A DNA stretch of 64,000 bases from Candidatus Poribacteria bacterium (GTDB lineage Bacteria; Poribacteria; WGA-4E; JAJDTR01). The stretch is from NCBI GenBank assembly GCA_028820655.1, contig JAPPIK010000056.1:399880-463879 (forward strand). The letters are read 5' to 3'. The notes beneath the pieces are model-generated. The model had not been told where the DNA came from. It did not search any database and saw nothing but the letters and a program-made list of their open reading frames with translations. Positions 46,794 through 57,289 of this stretch are shown here, one piece after another (within the stretch, counting starts at the first letter, position 1; each line of letters opens with the position of its first letter). The translations under genes were made by a program, and so were the position numbers.

Positions 46794-46819
46794 CGCAGTG
46801 GATGTGCCAATCCACTGCG
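46794..46819. repeat. Perfect 10-bp inverted repeat
   Basis: CGCAGTGGAT (46794-46803) and ATCCACTGCG (46810-46819) around the loop GTGCCA. No T-run follows on either strand, so not a standard terminator; it may be an operator, an RNA hairpin or a dispersed repeat. Confidence 0.7.
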
Positions 46820-46879
46820 AGCAGATTCCGTCGATTTAACGTACATCAACCCGGTTTGCCACGCATCCTATACGAGAGT

Positions 46880-46894
46880 CGGGCTAGAAGCCCG
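46880..46894. repeat. Short GC-rich hairpin before the MscS gene
   Basis: CGGGCT and AGCCCG flank AGA, a perfect 6-bp stem with a 3-nt loop, 46 bp before the MscS start. Short GGGCT/AGCCC hairpins of this kind are often dispersed repeats. Confidence 0.5.
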
Positions 46895-46939
46895 TGGTAG
46901 CAACATGCATAACTTTGAATTAAAGGAAAATAAACAGAG

Positions 46940-47845
46940 ATGGAGTGGTTATCTAGCATACTGAATCAACTTTTAACACTATTTTGGGTCTCTGACAAAC
47001 GCGGCATTCTTCTAAGCATCGTCACCATTATCGGGCTATTGGTGATTAGGGCTGTTTTGACACGTCCTGTAAAGGCATACGTATATAAACGCGCCTTAAA
47101 GCAAGAGAACGCCGCGAATTTCATGACAACATGGAAATTCTTCTGGTTTGCAATCATCGCAATTTTTGGCGTAATCGGCCTTAGCGGCTCAATCAAAACA
47201 CTAGGCATTTCCGTTGGCTTTCTTGGTATGCTATTGGGATGGTCACTACAGGCGCCGGTTACCGGAATAGCCGCATGGCTCATGCTGATTCTCAAACGTC
47301 CTTTTAAGATTGGACAGCGTGTCATTATCGCAGGGGTGACAGGCGACGTAGTGGATATTACCCTTACACATGTGATTCTGAATCAAGTTGGCGGCACGGT
47401 TGTGGGTGAGGAACGGTCGGGGCGCGGCATACTTATTCCCAATGCCATCCTATTCAGTCAAACTATCACGAATTATACTCTTGATGTAGAATACATCCTC
47501 AGTGAAGTTCCGGTGCGCATAACATTTCAGTCTGACTGGGACGAGGCGGAGCAGATACTGTTAAATGCCGCAAGAAAGATTGTAACTGATGCAATCAGAG
47601 AAACAGGTGAAGAACCGTTCATAAGGGCAGAATTGTTCGACGCCGGTGTGTTGATGCGTTTGCGCTACAATACACGTCCAGCGGAGTATGCACAAAATAT
47701 CAATGACATTGTGAAAATCATCCACGCTGAATTCCGAAAGAGTGACAAGGTGGAATTCTGCTATCCACATTCGGAAGTGCTGTATTCGCTGAAGGAACCC
47801 CCTCCTCCGATAACGTTATCAGAAAACCGGTCGAGCAGCACATAG
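46940..47845 (+). CDS. Small-conductance mechanosensitive channel (MscS family)
   Basis: Inner-membrane channel that opens under membrane tension and relieves osmotic downshock. Three hydrophobic segments (about 20-40, 65-85 and 90-115) end with the pore-lining helix and the MscS block GIAAWLMLILKRPFKIGQRV. Then come the beta domain (GDVVDITLTHVIL) and the cage domain with IPNAILFSQTITNYT. 301 residues, close to E. coli MscS (286). AAAGGAAAA lies before the ATG. Convergent with the RraA-like gene. Confidence 0.92.
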   Translation: MEWLSSILNQLLTLFWVSDKRGILLSIVTIIGLLVIRAVLTRPVKAYVYKRALKQENAANFMTTWKFFWFAIIAIFGVIGLSGSIKTLGISVGFLGMLLGWSLQAPVTGIAAWLMLILKRPFKIGQRVIIAGVTGDVVDITLTHVILNQVGGTVVGEERSGRGILIPNAILFSQTITNYTLDVEYILSEVPVRITFQSDWDEAEQILLNAARKIVTDAIRETGEEPFIRAELFDAGVLMRLRYNTRPAEYAQNINDIVKIIHAEFRKSDKVEFCYPHSEVLYSLKEPPPPITLSENRSSST

Positions 47846-47944
47846 CGTATTGCTTTCTTACGCAGAATCGTCACCATCGATTTGGCTGGTCTCGCCTCAT
47901 ATTTGTGGCATTAGCCGGCGCTCGAGCAATGGCTCCTGACTCAA

Positions 47945-48664
47945 TCAACCCTCTTTGTTATTGTTCTTCCATACTTTATACTCAGCTAGGGTTGATTCGT
48001 CCGGTGGATAGCTCCCTACGATACTCGCACCAGATTGGATCTTCTTTAAGATAAATTTTTCCCGCATCTCCATTTCGACGGCAATCTGAGCGGCCTCTTC
48101 TGCAAGTCGAATTGGAATAGCGACCACGCCTTCGGCGTCTCCTACAATGATGTCACCCGGAAGCACCGCAACCTCGCCGCAGGCGATGGGCACCTGAATT
48201 TCCGAGGGGTGATGCACGGTCTTGTTCGAGTGGGCGTTCATCGCTGCGGCAAAGGCGGGTATGCCAATTTCGGCAATGGCAGGGCTATCACGGAAGGCGC
48301 CGTCGGTTACGACACCTGCAGCCCCGCGTTTGAAGAGGCGGGTGGCAAGGATATCACCCATTGTCCCCGCGCGTGTGTCACCTCGCGCATCAATAACAAA
48401 AACCTCTCCCACCCCGATTTCTTCAATCGCGATACGTTGGACATCTTTCATGTTGTCTACTTCCCCCGCGTTCAAATCTTCACGAGCAGGTATGTAACGA
48501 AGCGTGAACGCTGGCCCAGCCATCTTCATATTCGGACGCAGCGGAGCGACGCCGTGTATAAAGCTCCGGCTCAGCCCGAGCTGTTTCAGGGCGGATGTGA
48601 GAGTGGCAGTACTCGGAATCAAGAGTTGCTGAAAGACCTCATTCGAGATTCTCTTTTTGGACAT
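47945..48664 (-). CDS. RraA-like / HMG aldolase family protein
   Basis: 239 residues of the RraA/4-hydroxy-4-methyl-2-oxoglutarate aldolase fold. Family blocks: AGPAFTLRYIP, VFVIDARGDTRAGTMGDILAT, the active-site stretch GAAGVVTDGAFRDSP (with the Arg-Asp pair that binds substrate and divalent metal) and the ending DIIVGDAEGVVAIP. Probably a metal-dependent aldolase or decarboxylase for keto acids, rather than the RNase E inhibitor. AAGGTGA precedes the ATG. It stands alone on the minus strand. Confidence 0.87.
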   Translation of the reverse strand: MSKKRISNEVFQQLLIPSTATLTSALKQLGLSRSFIHGVAPLRPNMKMAGPAFTLRYIPAREDLNAGEVDNMKDVQRIAIEEIGVGEVFVIDARGDTRAGTMGDILATRLFKRGAAGVVTDGAFRDSPAIAEIGIPAFAAAMNAHSNKTVHHPSEIQVPIACGEVAVLPGDIIVGDAEGVVAIPIRLAEEAAQIAVEMEMREKFILKKIQSGASIVGSYPPDESTLAEYKVWKNNNKEG

Positions 48665-48898
48665 GAGTCAATTCACCTTGCATTTAATTGCGACATGAAG
48701 TGTCGAGAAAGTGTGCATGATCAACCTTGCACCGATTGAACCACTAGCTCCACTTGATGTGAATGCTCGCGAAATTCTACAATGGTGTCCGGGAGTGGTC
48801 AAGGATATTGCGTGCTCACGTACTGCGGAGTCTCCAATTTCGATTGACTGTCCTCGGCATGACAGGTATAATACAGATAGCGAAAACCGGGGGGCTGT

Positions 48899-49471
48899 AT
48901 GATTCAAAGCCAAAAGGGACGGGCATTTTTTCTGTTGATTATTTTCTTGATTCTCGCGGCGTGCGGCGGAAGCGGAAAGCCGGTAGTAACGATTGAGACA
49001 GACAAGGGCAAAATCGGCATTGAGCTTTATCCCGAAGCCGCTCCCGTCACGGTCGACAATTTCCTAACCCTCATCGATCAAGGGTTCTATGACGGTCTCA
49101 TTTTTCACAGGTACGTTCCCGGTTTTGTGATTCAAGGCGGAGATCCCAGGGGAGATGGTAGCGGAGGGCCCGGATGGACTATTCCCGACGAATTTCAAGA
49201 TTCAAATCTGCGCGTCAAAATGCCCGTGCATGAGAGAGGTACCGTAGCAATGGCGCGAACACGGACGCCCAATTCCGCAGGAAGTCAGTTCTACATTTGC
49301 CTCAACCCCGATTCCAACCGCTACCGAGATCTTGAAGGGCAGTATACCGCTTTTGGCCGTGTGATCAGAGGTCTTGATGTGGTGGACAGGATTCGTGCTG
49401 GAGATAAAATGAATAGAGTAAAGATGAAAACACCGCGAAATTACGTATCATCTGGAAGGGTCCCAAAATAA
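48899..49471 (+). CDS. Cyclophilin-type peptidyl-prolyl isomerase lipoprotein
   Basis: Isomerises proline peptide bonds in the periplasm. The N-terminus is a lipoprotein signal (RAFFLLIIFLILAAC, lipobox ILAAC at about 18-22), so the mature protein is lipid-anchored. The cyclophilin core shows GLIFHRYVPGFVIQGGDP, with catalytic Arg, then AMARTRTPNSAGSQFYICL and YTAFGRVIRGLDVVD. 190 residues. Its stop is directly followed by the KamA/EpmB-like start, indicating one operon. Confidence 0.93.
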   Translation: MIQSQKGRAFFLLIIFLILAACGGSGKPVVTIETDKGKIGIELYPEAAPVTVDNFLTLIDQGFYDGLIFHRYVPGFVIQGGDPRGDGSGGPGWTIPDEFQDSNLRVKMPVHERGTVAMARTRTPNSAGSQFYICLNPDSNRYRDLEGQYTAFGRVIRGLDVVDRIRAGDKMNRVKMKTPRNYVSSGRVPK

Positions 49472-50527
49472 ATGGAAGAATGGAAACGGCTGGTTCGAGA
49501 TACGGTCGATACACCGGAAAAGCTTGCAGCGGCACTTGATGTCGACATCGAAATGATGAGAAAGATCCATGAGGAGTTTCCGATTCGTATTAATCCGTAC
49601 TACCTGAGTCTGATTGAAGAGATTGGCGATCCTATTTGGAAGCAGGTTGTTCCGGATTCAAGGGAATTGATAGCGACCGGAGTAGAAGATCCGCTTCACG
49701 AGGAGGAAGATAGCGAGGTTGCAAACGTCACCCACCGCTATCCCGACCGCGTGCTGTTCTATGTCAATTATATGTGCCCAATCTATTGCCGTTTTTGTAC
49801 GCGGAAACGCAAGGTGGGCGACCCAGATTCTATCCCTGACGACAACACGGAGCGGGGCCTCAAGTATTTGCGCGAGCATAGTGAGGTGCGCGATGTCATT
49901 ATATCCGGCGGCGATCCTCTTATGTTGACGGATCGGAAGATCGATTATATCGTGAGTGGACTTCGCTCCATTGATCATATTGAGATCATTCGTATCGGGT
50001 CACGTGTCCCGGTAACGTTGCCGCAACGTATCACACCCGAACTCTGCACCATTCTCAAAAAAAATCACCCATTCTATATCAACACTCATTTCAATCACCC
50101 GCGCGAGATTACACCAGAGACGACAGAGGCATGCGGTATGCTTGCCGATGCCGGCATACCTTTAGGCAACCAAGCGGTTCTGCTCAGGGGAGTCAATGAC
50201 GATCCGGAGATCATGGTCGAGTTGATGAAGAATCTTCTCGCTATCCGTGTGAAGCCATACTATATCTACCAAGCCGACCTTGTCGTTGGCACCGATCATT
50301 TTCGAACCTCAATCAAGAAGGGGTTGGAGATTATTGAGGCGCTGCGAGGCCACATTTCCGGGCTTGGAGTGCCCCACTATGTGGTTGACGCCCCGGGCGG
50401 CGGCGGTAAAATCGCACTTCTACCGGATCCGGTAGTGTCGTTCGATGATGATGAAATCAGATTGAAGAACTACGAGGGCGGCGTTTATAGCTATCCGAGT
50501 ACGCCGTTCTACGATGAAGATTGGTAG
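49472..50527 (+). CDS. KamA family radical SAM aminomutase (lysine 2,3-aminomutase / EpmB-like)
   Basis: PLP- and SAM-dependent enzyme that moves the alpha-amino group of lysine to the beta position. The [4Fe-4S] motif is YMCPIYCRFCTRKRKVG (C-x3-C-x2-C, about 104-111); SGGDPLML, GSRVPVTLPQRI, NTHFNHPREIT and YYIYQADLVVGTDHF follow. A late Lys in VVDAPGGGGKI is the expected PLP site. At 351 residues it is nearer to EpmB (342, acts for EF-P modification) than to catabolic KamA (416); neither efp nor epmA is in the window to decide. Abuts the cyclophilin gene with no gap. Confidence 0.88.
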   Translation: MEEWKRLVRDTVDTPEKLAAALDVDIEMMRKIHEEFPIRINPYYLSLIEEIGDPIWKQVVPDSRELIATGVEDPLHEEEDSEVANVTHRYPDRVLFYVNYMCPIYCRFCTRKRKVGDPDSIPDDNTERGLKYLREHSEVRDVIISGGDPLMLTDRKIDYIVSGLRSIDHIEIIRIGSRVPVTLPQRITPELCTILKKNHPFYINTHFNHPREITPETTEACGMLADAGIPLGNQAVLLRGVNDDPEIMVELMKNLLAIRVKPYYIYQADLVVGTDHFRTSIKKGLEIIEALRGHISGLGVPHYVVDAPGGGGKIALLPDPVVSFDDDEIRLKNYEGGVYSYPSTPFYDEDW

Positions 50528-50648
50528 CGCCGGACAAATTTTACTTTGTGGTATCTTCGCAAGGAGAGATTGGAGATATATGTGGCTCAAATTCAGTCGA
50601 ACGTCGAGAATTGGGATACCGAGAATCGTAAACATCACAAAGTTGTAG

Positions 50649-52295
<1,647 letters not shown>

Positions 52296-52416
52296 TGTGA
52301 GAAATTTCAGACTTTGCAAATCGCTTACATTAGCGAGTCAAGTATGCGCCATATATGAGCAGCGCAGTTATGCTCACTGATCTGGCGTTACCTGTTGCTC
52401 CAGCTTCGGATCCGAG

Positions 52417-53688
52417 GTGAAAATGACGTCAAGCAATTATGCAACCTTGTCCTCGCGCGCATGGTATGGTGACATCAAGCTAGAGTTGAGTTTTCCCGAT
52501 GGATGGGAGATTCAAATGTTACCGCCAAGAGGTACGTCGAGGTTGTCAGAAGCCGAGATTCAAACCGCATTTGACTGCCCGATTGGCACGGCGAGAATCG
52601 TGGAACTCGCCAAGGGAAAACAAAACGCCGTCATTATTGTCGATGACTTGAGTAGACCAACACCGGCTTCGGACGTTGTCCCTTTTGTGCTTCGAGAGCT
52701 GATTCAAGCGGGGGTTCCCGAGCGTGAGATTCGCTTTGTAGTGGGCGGCGGTTCGCATCGCGGACTCACGGATGACGAGATTTCGAAAAAAATCGGTACA
52801 GATGTCGCGGCGGAATATGAGGTGGTGAACCACGATTTTATGGCGGGCGACCTGCGCGCGTTGGGAAATCTTGATAGCGGGCTACCCATTTACATTAACC
52901 CGGTGGTTGCCGATGCCGACTTTAAAATTTGCCTGGGGGGTATTTTTCCGCACGGTTCAGTGGGGTTCGGCGGCGGCGCAAAACTGATTCTGCCCGGTGT
53001 CGCCGGGTTTGCGTCTATATTTTATTTCCATGAATACTATCCCAGGCGCGGTCACGCGATCATCGACAGGATCGGTGACGAACCGGATCACCGCGATGTG
53101 GCCGAGGAAGTGGCGGAGGTTTTGGGGCTTGATGTGATTGTGAACATCGTTACGAACAGCAGGCGTGAAGTTGGCGGTGTGTTTGTCGGCGATTTCGTGA
53201 AAGCGCATCGCGTTGGTGCTCGTTTCGCGCTAAAAACCTATGCAACACACATCCCGGAGCAGATGAGGAAAGAAACAGATGTCCTTTTGTTAAACTGCTA
53301 TCCGCTAGACTGGGATCCTATCCAGACTGGAAAGGCGCTTTGGGCGCGCGAACATTTTGACAATGCCTACACGGTTATCGTTAATCCAGCGACAGAAGGG
53401 GTGTGTTATCACGGGCTTTTCGATCAGATCGACTATCCCCGTTTTGCGAAGCAGAACGCAGGGCAGAAACCGATGTCACTCCCCGCTCCCAAGGTTGGTT
53501 CACGAGAACAGGCATTGGTTTGGTCAGACCTATTCCCCGTTGACGCTTTTTACAAGCGGCACCCGAATGACATTCTCTTCCGTGAATGGGACATGTTGAT
53601 AAATATGCTCGCCGAAACGCTGCCTCAAGATGCAAAGGTGACGATACTCCCTTGCGCCAGCACACAGATCTTTGCAGAGTCCAACTGA
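52417..53688 (+). CDS. LarA-like (DUF2088) nickel-pincer racemase family protein
   Basis: Homologue of lactate racemase LarA, which uses a nickel-pincer nucleotide to move hydride at 2-hydroxy acids. The N-terminal domain shows IIVDDLSRPTPASDVVPFVL and VGGGSHRGLTDDEI, where the His matches a catalytic position. GGIFPHGSVGFGGGAKLILPGV then corresponds to the pincer-binding loop with its Lys. 423 residues, as in LarA (about 424). Substrate is open; paralogues act on several hydroxy acids. Start at this GTG or at the ATG two codons on. LarB/C/E cofactor genes are not in the window. Confidence 0.88.
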   Translation: MKMTSSNYATLSSRAWYGDIKLELSFPDGWEIQMLPPRGTSRLSEAEIQTAFDCPIGTARIVELAKGKQNAVIIVDDLSRPTPASDVVPFVLRELIQAGVPEREIRFVVGGGSHRGLTDDEISKKIGTDVAAEYEVVNHDFMAGDLRALGNLDSGLPIYINPVVADADFKICLGGIFPHGSVGFGGGAKLILPGVAGFASIFYFHEYYPRRGHAIIDRIGDEPDHRDVAEEVAEVLGLDVIVNIVTNSRREVGGVFVGDFVKAHRVGARFALKTYATHIPEQMRKETDVLLLNCYPLDWDPIQTGKALWAREHFDNAYTVIVNPATEGVCYHGLFDQIDYPRFAKQNAGQKPMSLPAPKVGSREQALVWSDLFPVDAFYKRHPNDILFREWDMLINMLAETLPQDAKVTILPCASTQIFAESN

Positions 53689-53729
53689 TTGCGACGGCAT
53701 GGAGTGGTTGAAAACCCTTCGCCCCCTTC

Positions 53730-54578
53730 CTACGTGTATTCTACGCGTGGGCGCACAACCGTCTCCCCATCATCTTCAAGGAGTGGTCGGTTGTAGATAT
53801 ACGGTGGTTCCAATACCGACCGCTGGGCCTCCGTCAGTTCATCGACCCACTCGGGGAACTCGGGTTCATAATAACCGCCGGCAAAGTGTAAATATTTCGG
53901 AGAGTAACGTACCAACAATGAGCGGCGTTCACGTTCCCGGGATGTCCAAGGGAGCGTGCCGTGAATCGTCGCTTCGTTGAATATGATCATGTCCCCGGCT
54001 TTGGCCGGGATGTTGTACACGACCTCCTTATTGACCTCCCACTCTCTTATTTCAATTGGGCAAGGGAAGTTCGCCTTGTGACTGCCCGGAATCACGCAAA
54101 GCCCACCGTCGCCTTCCTCCACATCAGCGAGTTGATATTGAAGAACCACCATCCCGCAACGCATCTGTCCGTTGGTGTAGATGTAGTATGCCGCACCGAA
54201 AAATTGATGATTTGTAGAACCATGCAGGATTAAACCTTCGGTGTCCATGTCGGCAGTTAGAATAAAGGGAGAGTGATCCAGCCGCCACCCACGTCCATGT
54301 ATGGAGTTTAGGTAGGGAACAGCTTTCTTGTGCACGATGATTTCCCGAAAAGGATCGCACCACGGTTTGGGCCACGTCAACATGCCGGTGAACATACCTC
54401 GTCTATGTGTGCCAACAAGGGTTTTGGAGTCGCCGAGGGCGTGATTGTCATCTTCACCGCACTTGTCCATGTTTGCATCTACTGCAGCATTAATTTTCTC
54501 GACCTCGGCTTGTGTAAGGAAGCCCGGCACAACAAGAAACCCTTGAAGGTCGAACAGAAATTTTTCGCGGTCATTCAT
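53730..54578 (-). CDS. Phytanoyl-CoA dioxygenase (PhyH) family protein
   Basis: Fe(II)/2-oxoglutarate-dependent oxygenase, 282 residues. The jelly-roll core has a first metal site around ILTADMDTEGLILHGSTNHQ, the block GGLCVIPGSHKANFPCP, the distal metal His in MIIFNEATIHGTLPW and the 2-oxoglutarate Arg in RERRSLLVRYSPKY. Such enzymes hydroxylate diverse lipids and secondary metabolites, and the family is strongly expanded in Poribacteria. AAAGGAA precedes the ATG. Convergent with the LarA-like gene. Confidence 0.9.
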   Translation of the reverse strand: MNDREKFLFDLQGFLVVPGFLTQAEVEKINAAVDANMDKCGEDDNHALGDSKTLVGTHRRGMFTGMLTWPKPWCDPFREIIVHKKAVPYLNSIHGRGWRLDHSPFILTADMDTEGLILHGSTNHQFFGAAYYIYTNGQMRCGMVVLQYQLADVEEGDGGLCVIPGSHKANFPCPIEIREWEVNKEVVYNIPAKAGDMIIFNEATIHGTLPWTSRERERRSLLVRYSPKYLHFAGGYYEPEFPEWVDELTEAQRSVLEPPYIYNRPLLEDDGETVVRPRVEYT

Positions 54579-54661
54579 CGGTTCGTTCCTTTCAGGTTAG
54601 GTTTGCGTCAGGCATCGGATATGAACGGTGCTGGTGACGCGGTGAAGTTTCAGCTACATCC

Positions 54662-55690
54662 TCAGAGATTGAGGTCCACTACGATGCGCCCGCGTACCTG
54701 ACCAGCCAAGATCTCCTCCGACGCCCGGAGAATGTCGTGTAATGAAATCACCTGTGTCATGGTATCCAGTTTTTCCATGTCAAGATCCGTGGCGAGCCGC
54801 CGCCATACGCGTTCACACAACTCCCGATCACACTTGACAGCCGTGATACCTAGAAGATTCACGCCGCGTAAAATAAAGGGGAGGACAGTCGTCGGCAGTT
54901 CCATACCACCGGCAAGACCACAAGCGGCAACACTACCGTGAGAACGCGTTTGGCGCAGCACACATGCAAGTGTCTCTCCACCTACTGTGTCAATCGCTCC
55001 CGACCAGCGTTCGCTTTCAAGTAGCTTACCAGTGGGTTCACTCAATACTCTACGGTGGATAACCTCGGAGGCCCCTAAATACCGAAGGTAATCACCCTCT
55101 TCCTCGGTCCGCCCGGTGGAGGCAACGGCGCGGTAACCTTGCTCTGCCAATAGTGCGATTGCCATCGATCCAAGCCCACCGGCAGCGCCCGTCACAACCA
55201 CTTCGTTTTGACTCTCTGCGGAAGGCGTGAGACCGTGATCCTCGAGGGCTAGGAGCGAAAGCATTGCGGTGAAGCCGGCGGTCCCGATTGCCATCGCCTG
55301 CAATGCCGTAATTCCGGCGGGTAGCGGTAGAAGCCGCATTCCGTTTACGCGCGCCATACTTGCGTATCCCCCGGAGAATTCTTCGCCCATACCCCAGCCA
55401 GTAAGTATGACTTCATCTCCGCGCTTAAAACGGTCACTCTCGCCAGGTTCCAATACTTCGCCGGCAAGATCGATTCCCGGGACAATAGGTAGTTGCCTCA
55501 AGATTTTGCCCTTACCGGTGACAGCCAAGCCGTCTTTGTAGTTCAGACTTGAGTAATTGACCCTAACGAGGGTATTACCTGCCGGTGCGGGCAACTCGCT
55601 CGCGTGCTTTAGCTGTCGGATTGAAGCCGGTGCTTGTGTTCCGTCCGTCTGCTTGTCTACGATGAGTGCCGAGATTGGATAGTTCGCCAT
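54662..55690 (-). CDS. AcuI/YhdH family NADPH-dependent acrylyl-CoA reductase-like
   Basis: Zinc-free medium-chain dehydrogenase/reductase. Starting at ATG 55690 (MANYPISALIVDKQ) gives 342 residues, close to YhdH/AcuI (about 325-330). Blocks: VNYSSLNYKDGLAVTGKG and PIVPGIDLAGEVLE (substrate domain), GWGMGEEFSGGYASMARV, the nucleotide loop VTGAAGGLGSMAIALLAEQGY, and the end RGRIVVDL. YhdH/AcuI reduces acryloyl-CoA, a toxic product of DMSP and propionate metabolism, which would suit a marine organism. Its first 116 bp overlap the end of the holA gene in another frame. Confidence 0.9.
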   Translation of the reverse strand: MANYPISALIVDKQTDGTQAPASIRQLKHASELPAPAGNTLVRVNYSSLNYKDGLAVTGKGKILRQLPIVPGIDLAGEVLEPGESDRFKRGDEVILTGWGMGEEFSGGYASMARVNGMRLLPLPAGITALQAMAIGTAGFTAMLSLLALEDHGLTPSAESQNEVVVTGAAGGLGSMAIALLAEQGYRAVASTGRTEEEGDYLRYLGASEVIHRRVLSEPTGKLLESERWSGAIDTVGGETLACVLRQTRSHGSVAACGLAGGMELPTTVLPFILRGVNLLGITAVKCDRELCERVWRRLATDLDMEKLDTMTQVISLHDILRASEEILAGQVRGRIVVDLNL

Positions 55691-57116
55691 AGTGAGTTTG
55701 TGTTGCAGGTTTTCTCTTGACTTTCTGAGTGTCGCACAGTTCAAAGACCAACTGTTCCAAGATGCAATCGGGCGACAATCGACTGCTCTTGAGTTGCATA
55801 TCCGCATCAAGCGTCTTTTCCAAACCTAGAATTAAATCCGAAGTATCAAAGTAGGGAATGCACTGGAATATCTTATATGCAGCATAAGGGTTTTGCTTCA
55901 AGAGATTAATTTGGGGATTCTGGGGAAGTGAACCGGAAAGTCTGGAGGCGAGTGGGTTGAAAACGGTGTTAACAAACTCTTGGTAATTCATGCGGCCTAC
56001 TGTCGGTTTCAAATTTTCAGTGTCCGCGAGGAGTTTCGCCTGAAGCGATAGTCGAATCTGTCTTGCAATCAGCGCATTGATTTTGATTGGCGGTTCACCG
56101 CTCTGCACGATACTATGAAGGCTTTCCATCGCACGGCGAACTGCGCGTTTACCAATCGCGTCGGTTAAGGCGAAGATGTTCTCAAAATTGCTTGAAGAAA
56201 CCAAATTCCGAACATCTTCTTCATCAATCTGCACTTTATCTCCGACGAACGCAATGATTTTCTTGAGTGACTCGAAAATGATGTGCAAATCGTTGTCGGT
56301 CCGCTCTCGCAAAAGGTTAAACGCTCTCGGCGTAATCTTCTTTCCTTCAACCCCCAGTTTCTGGGACACGCTAAGGAATAAAGGATCTTGATGAAAAGAT
56401 TGACCGGATTCCAGTCGATCGAATGTAACACATCTACCCACATGTTCAATTGCTCTGACGAGTCGGCTCCGACCATCAACATTGCCCTTGACCGTAAAAA
56501 CCAATACGCTTGTGGTAGGAAGATCCCCTTCTAGCCACTCGGTGAGCAACACGGCATCATCTGCGCCACCAGCAAGATTCTGTAAATCCTCCACTTGGCG
56601 GGCGATTTCGGGCAGCTTGTTCAAGAACCCAAGCTCAACCGGCGTCAAAGTGTCACCATTGTCCCTTTCAAAATCGCTCACCGCACCCTTGAAGTCATAG
56701 CTTTGCTCAGCAATTTCTTGTGCGGGGATTTCCAGCACTTTTGTCATAATTGAAACTGCTTTTCTGGGCGACTCATCTACTGCATCAAGCGCACTTCTCA
56801 GGAGGTCAAGCGGATCGGATCTTTTTGTCTTTTGAAACACCGTAGATTCGCGGACAACGACCACGCGCCAATCTGACATCATAGGATAAACTTCAACGGC
56901 GCTCAAAACATCACGAATCGATACGGTCACGCCATCAAGGATATCTAAATTGAACTCACGAATACTCGGCTCATCCAAAAGTACATCAAGCATCTTTTTG
57001 AGGGTTTCCTCGATTAGATAATCTTCCTCACCGCAGAGTAAATAAACGGGTTGCACGGTGCCCGATTGAATTTCCTTGGCGATATTCGGAATGATCGAGG
57101 ATTTCTGGTTTTTCAT
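55575..57116 (-). CDS. holA: DNA polymerase III delta subunit HolA
   Basis: Clamp-loader subunit that opens the sliding clamp. The N-terminal AAA-like fold is recognised by VQPVYLLCGEEDYLIEETLK and by FNLDILDG and MMSDWRVVVVRE; the C-terminal collar domain by INALIARQIRLSLQAKLL. At 513 residues it is much longer than usual (about 340), because of an insert of about 100 residues (roughly 110-210) and a C-terminal tail of about 40 that is encoded inside the overlap with the acuI-like gene. The tail is basic and looks unstructured. No Shine-Dalgarno is seen before the ATG. Confidence 0.85.
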   Translation of the reverse strand: MKNQKSSIIPNIAKEIQSGTVQPVYLLCGEEDYLIEETLKKMLDVLLDEPSIREFNLDILDGVTVSIRDVLSAVEVYPMMSDWRVVVVRESTVFQKTKRSDPLDLLRSALDAVDESPRKAVSIMTKVLEIPAQEIAEQSYDFKGAVSDFERDNGDTLTPVELGFLNKLPEIARQVEDLQNLAGGADDAVLLTEWLEGDLPTTSVLVFTVKGNVDGRSRLVRAIEHVGRCVTFDRLESGQSFHQDPLFLSVSQKLGVEGKKITPRAFNLLRERTDNDLHIIFESLKKIIAFVGDKVQIDEEDVRNLVSSSNFENIFALTDAIGKRAVRRAMESLHSIVQSGEPPIKINALIARQIRLSLQAKLLADTENLKPTVGRMNYQEFVNTVFNPLASRLSGSLPQNPQINLLKQNPYAAYKIFQCIPYFDTSDLILGLEKTLDADMQLKSSRLSPDCILEQLVFELCDTQKVKRKPATQTHYGELSNLGTHRRQADGRNTSTGFNPTAKARERVARTGR

Positions 57117-57289
57117 GTTATAGCGGTAGGGTAAGATGCAAGCTAACTACTTCAGTATGTATTTGTGTCAATGTGGAGACTTGATTTGATGAAATTATGA
57201 GTTCATCGGACGAATTGTAGGCTGGAGAGTTTAGCGCCTGTAATTTGGACCATAGTACACCGCATTCAATCATTCATGACGCCGCCAGG

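Larger units (their letters stand above)
46239..46939. other. 700-bp intergenic region, no clear gene
   Basis: Only one weak frame (46435-46674) without start signals. The region contains the perfect 10-bp hairpin at 46794 and the short hairpin at 46880, both annotated separately. A small RNA is possible but not recognised. Confidence 0.5.
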
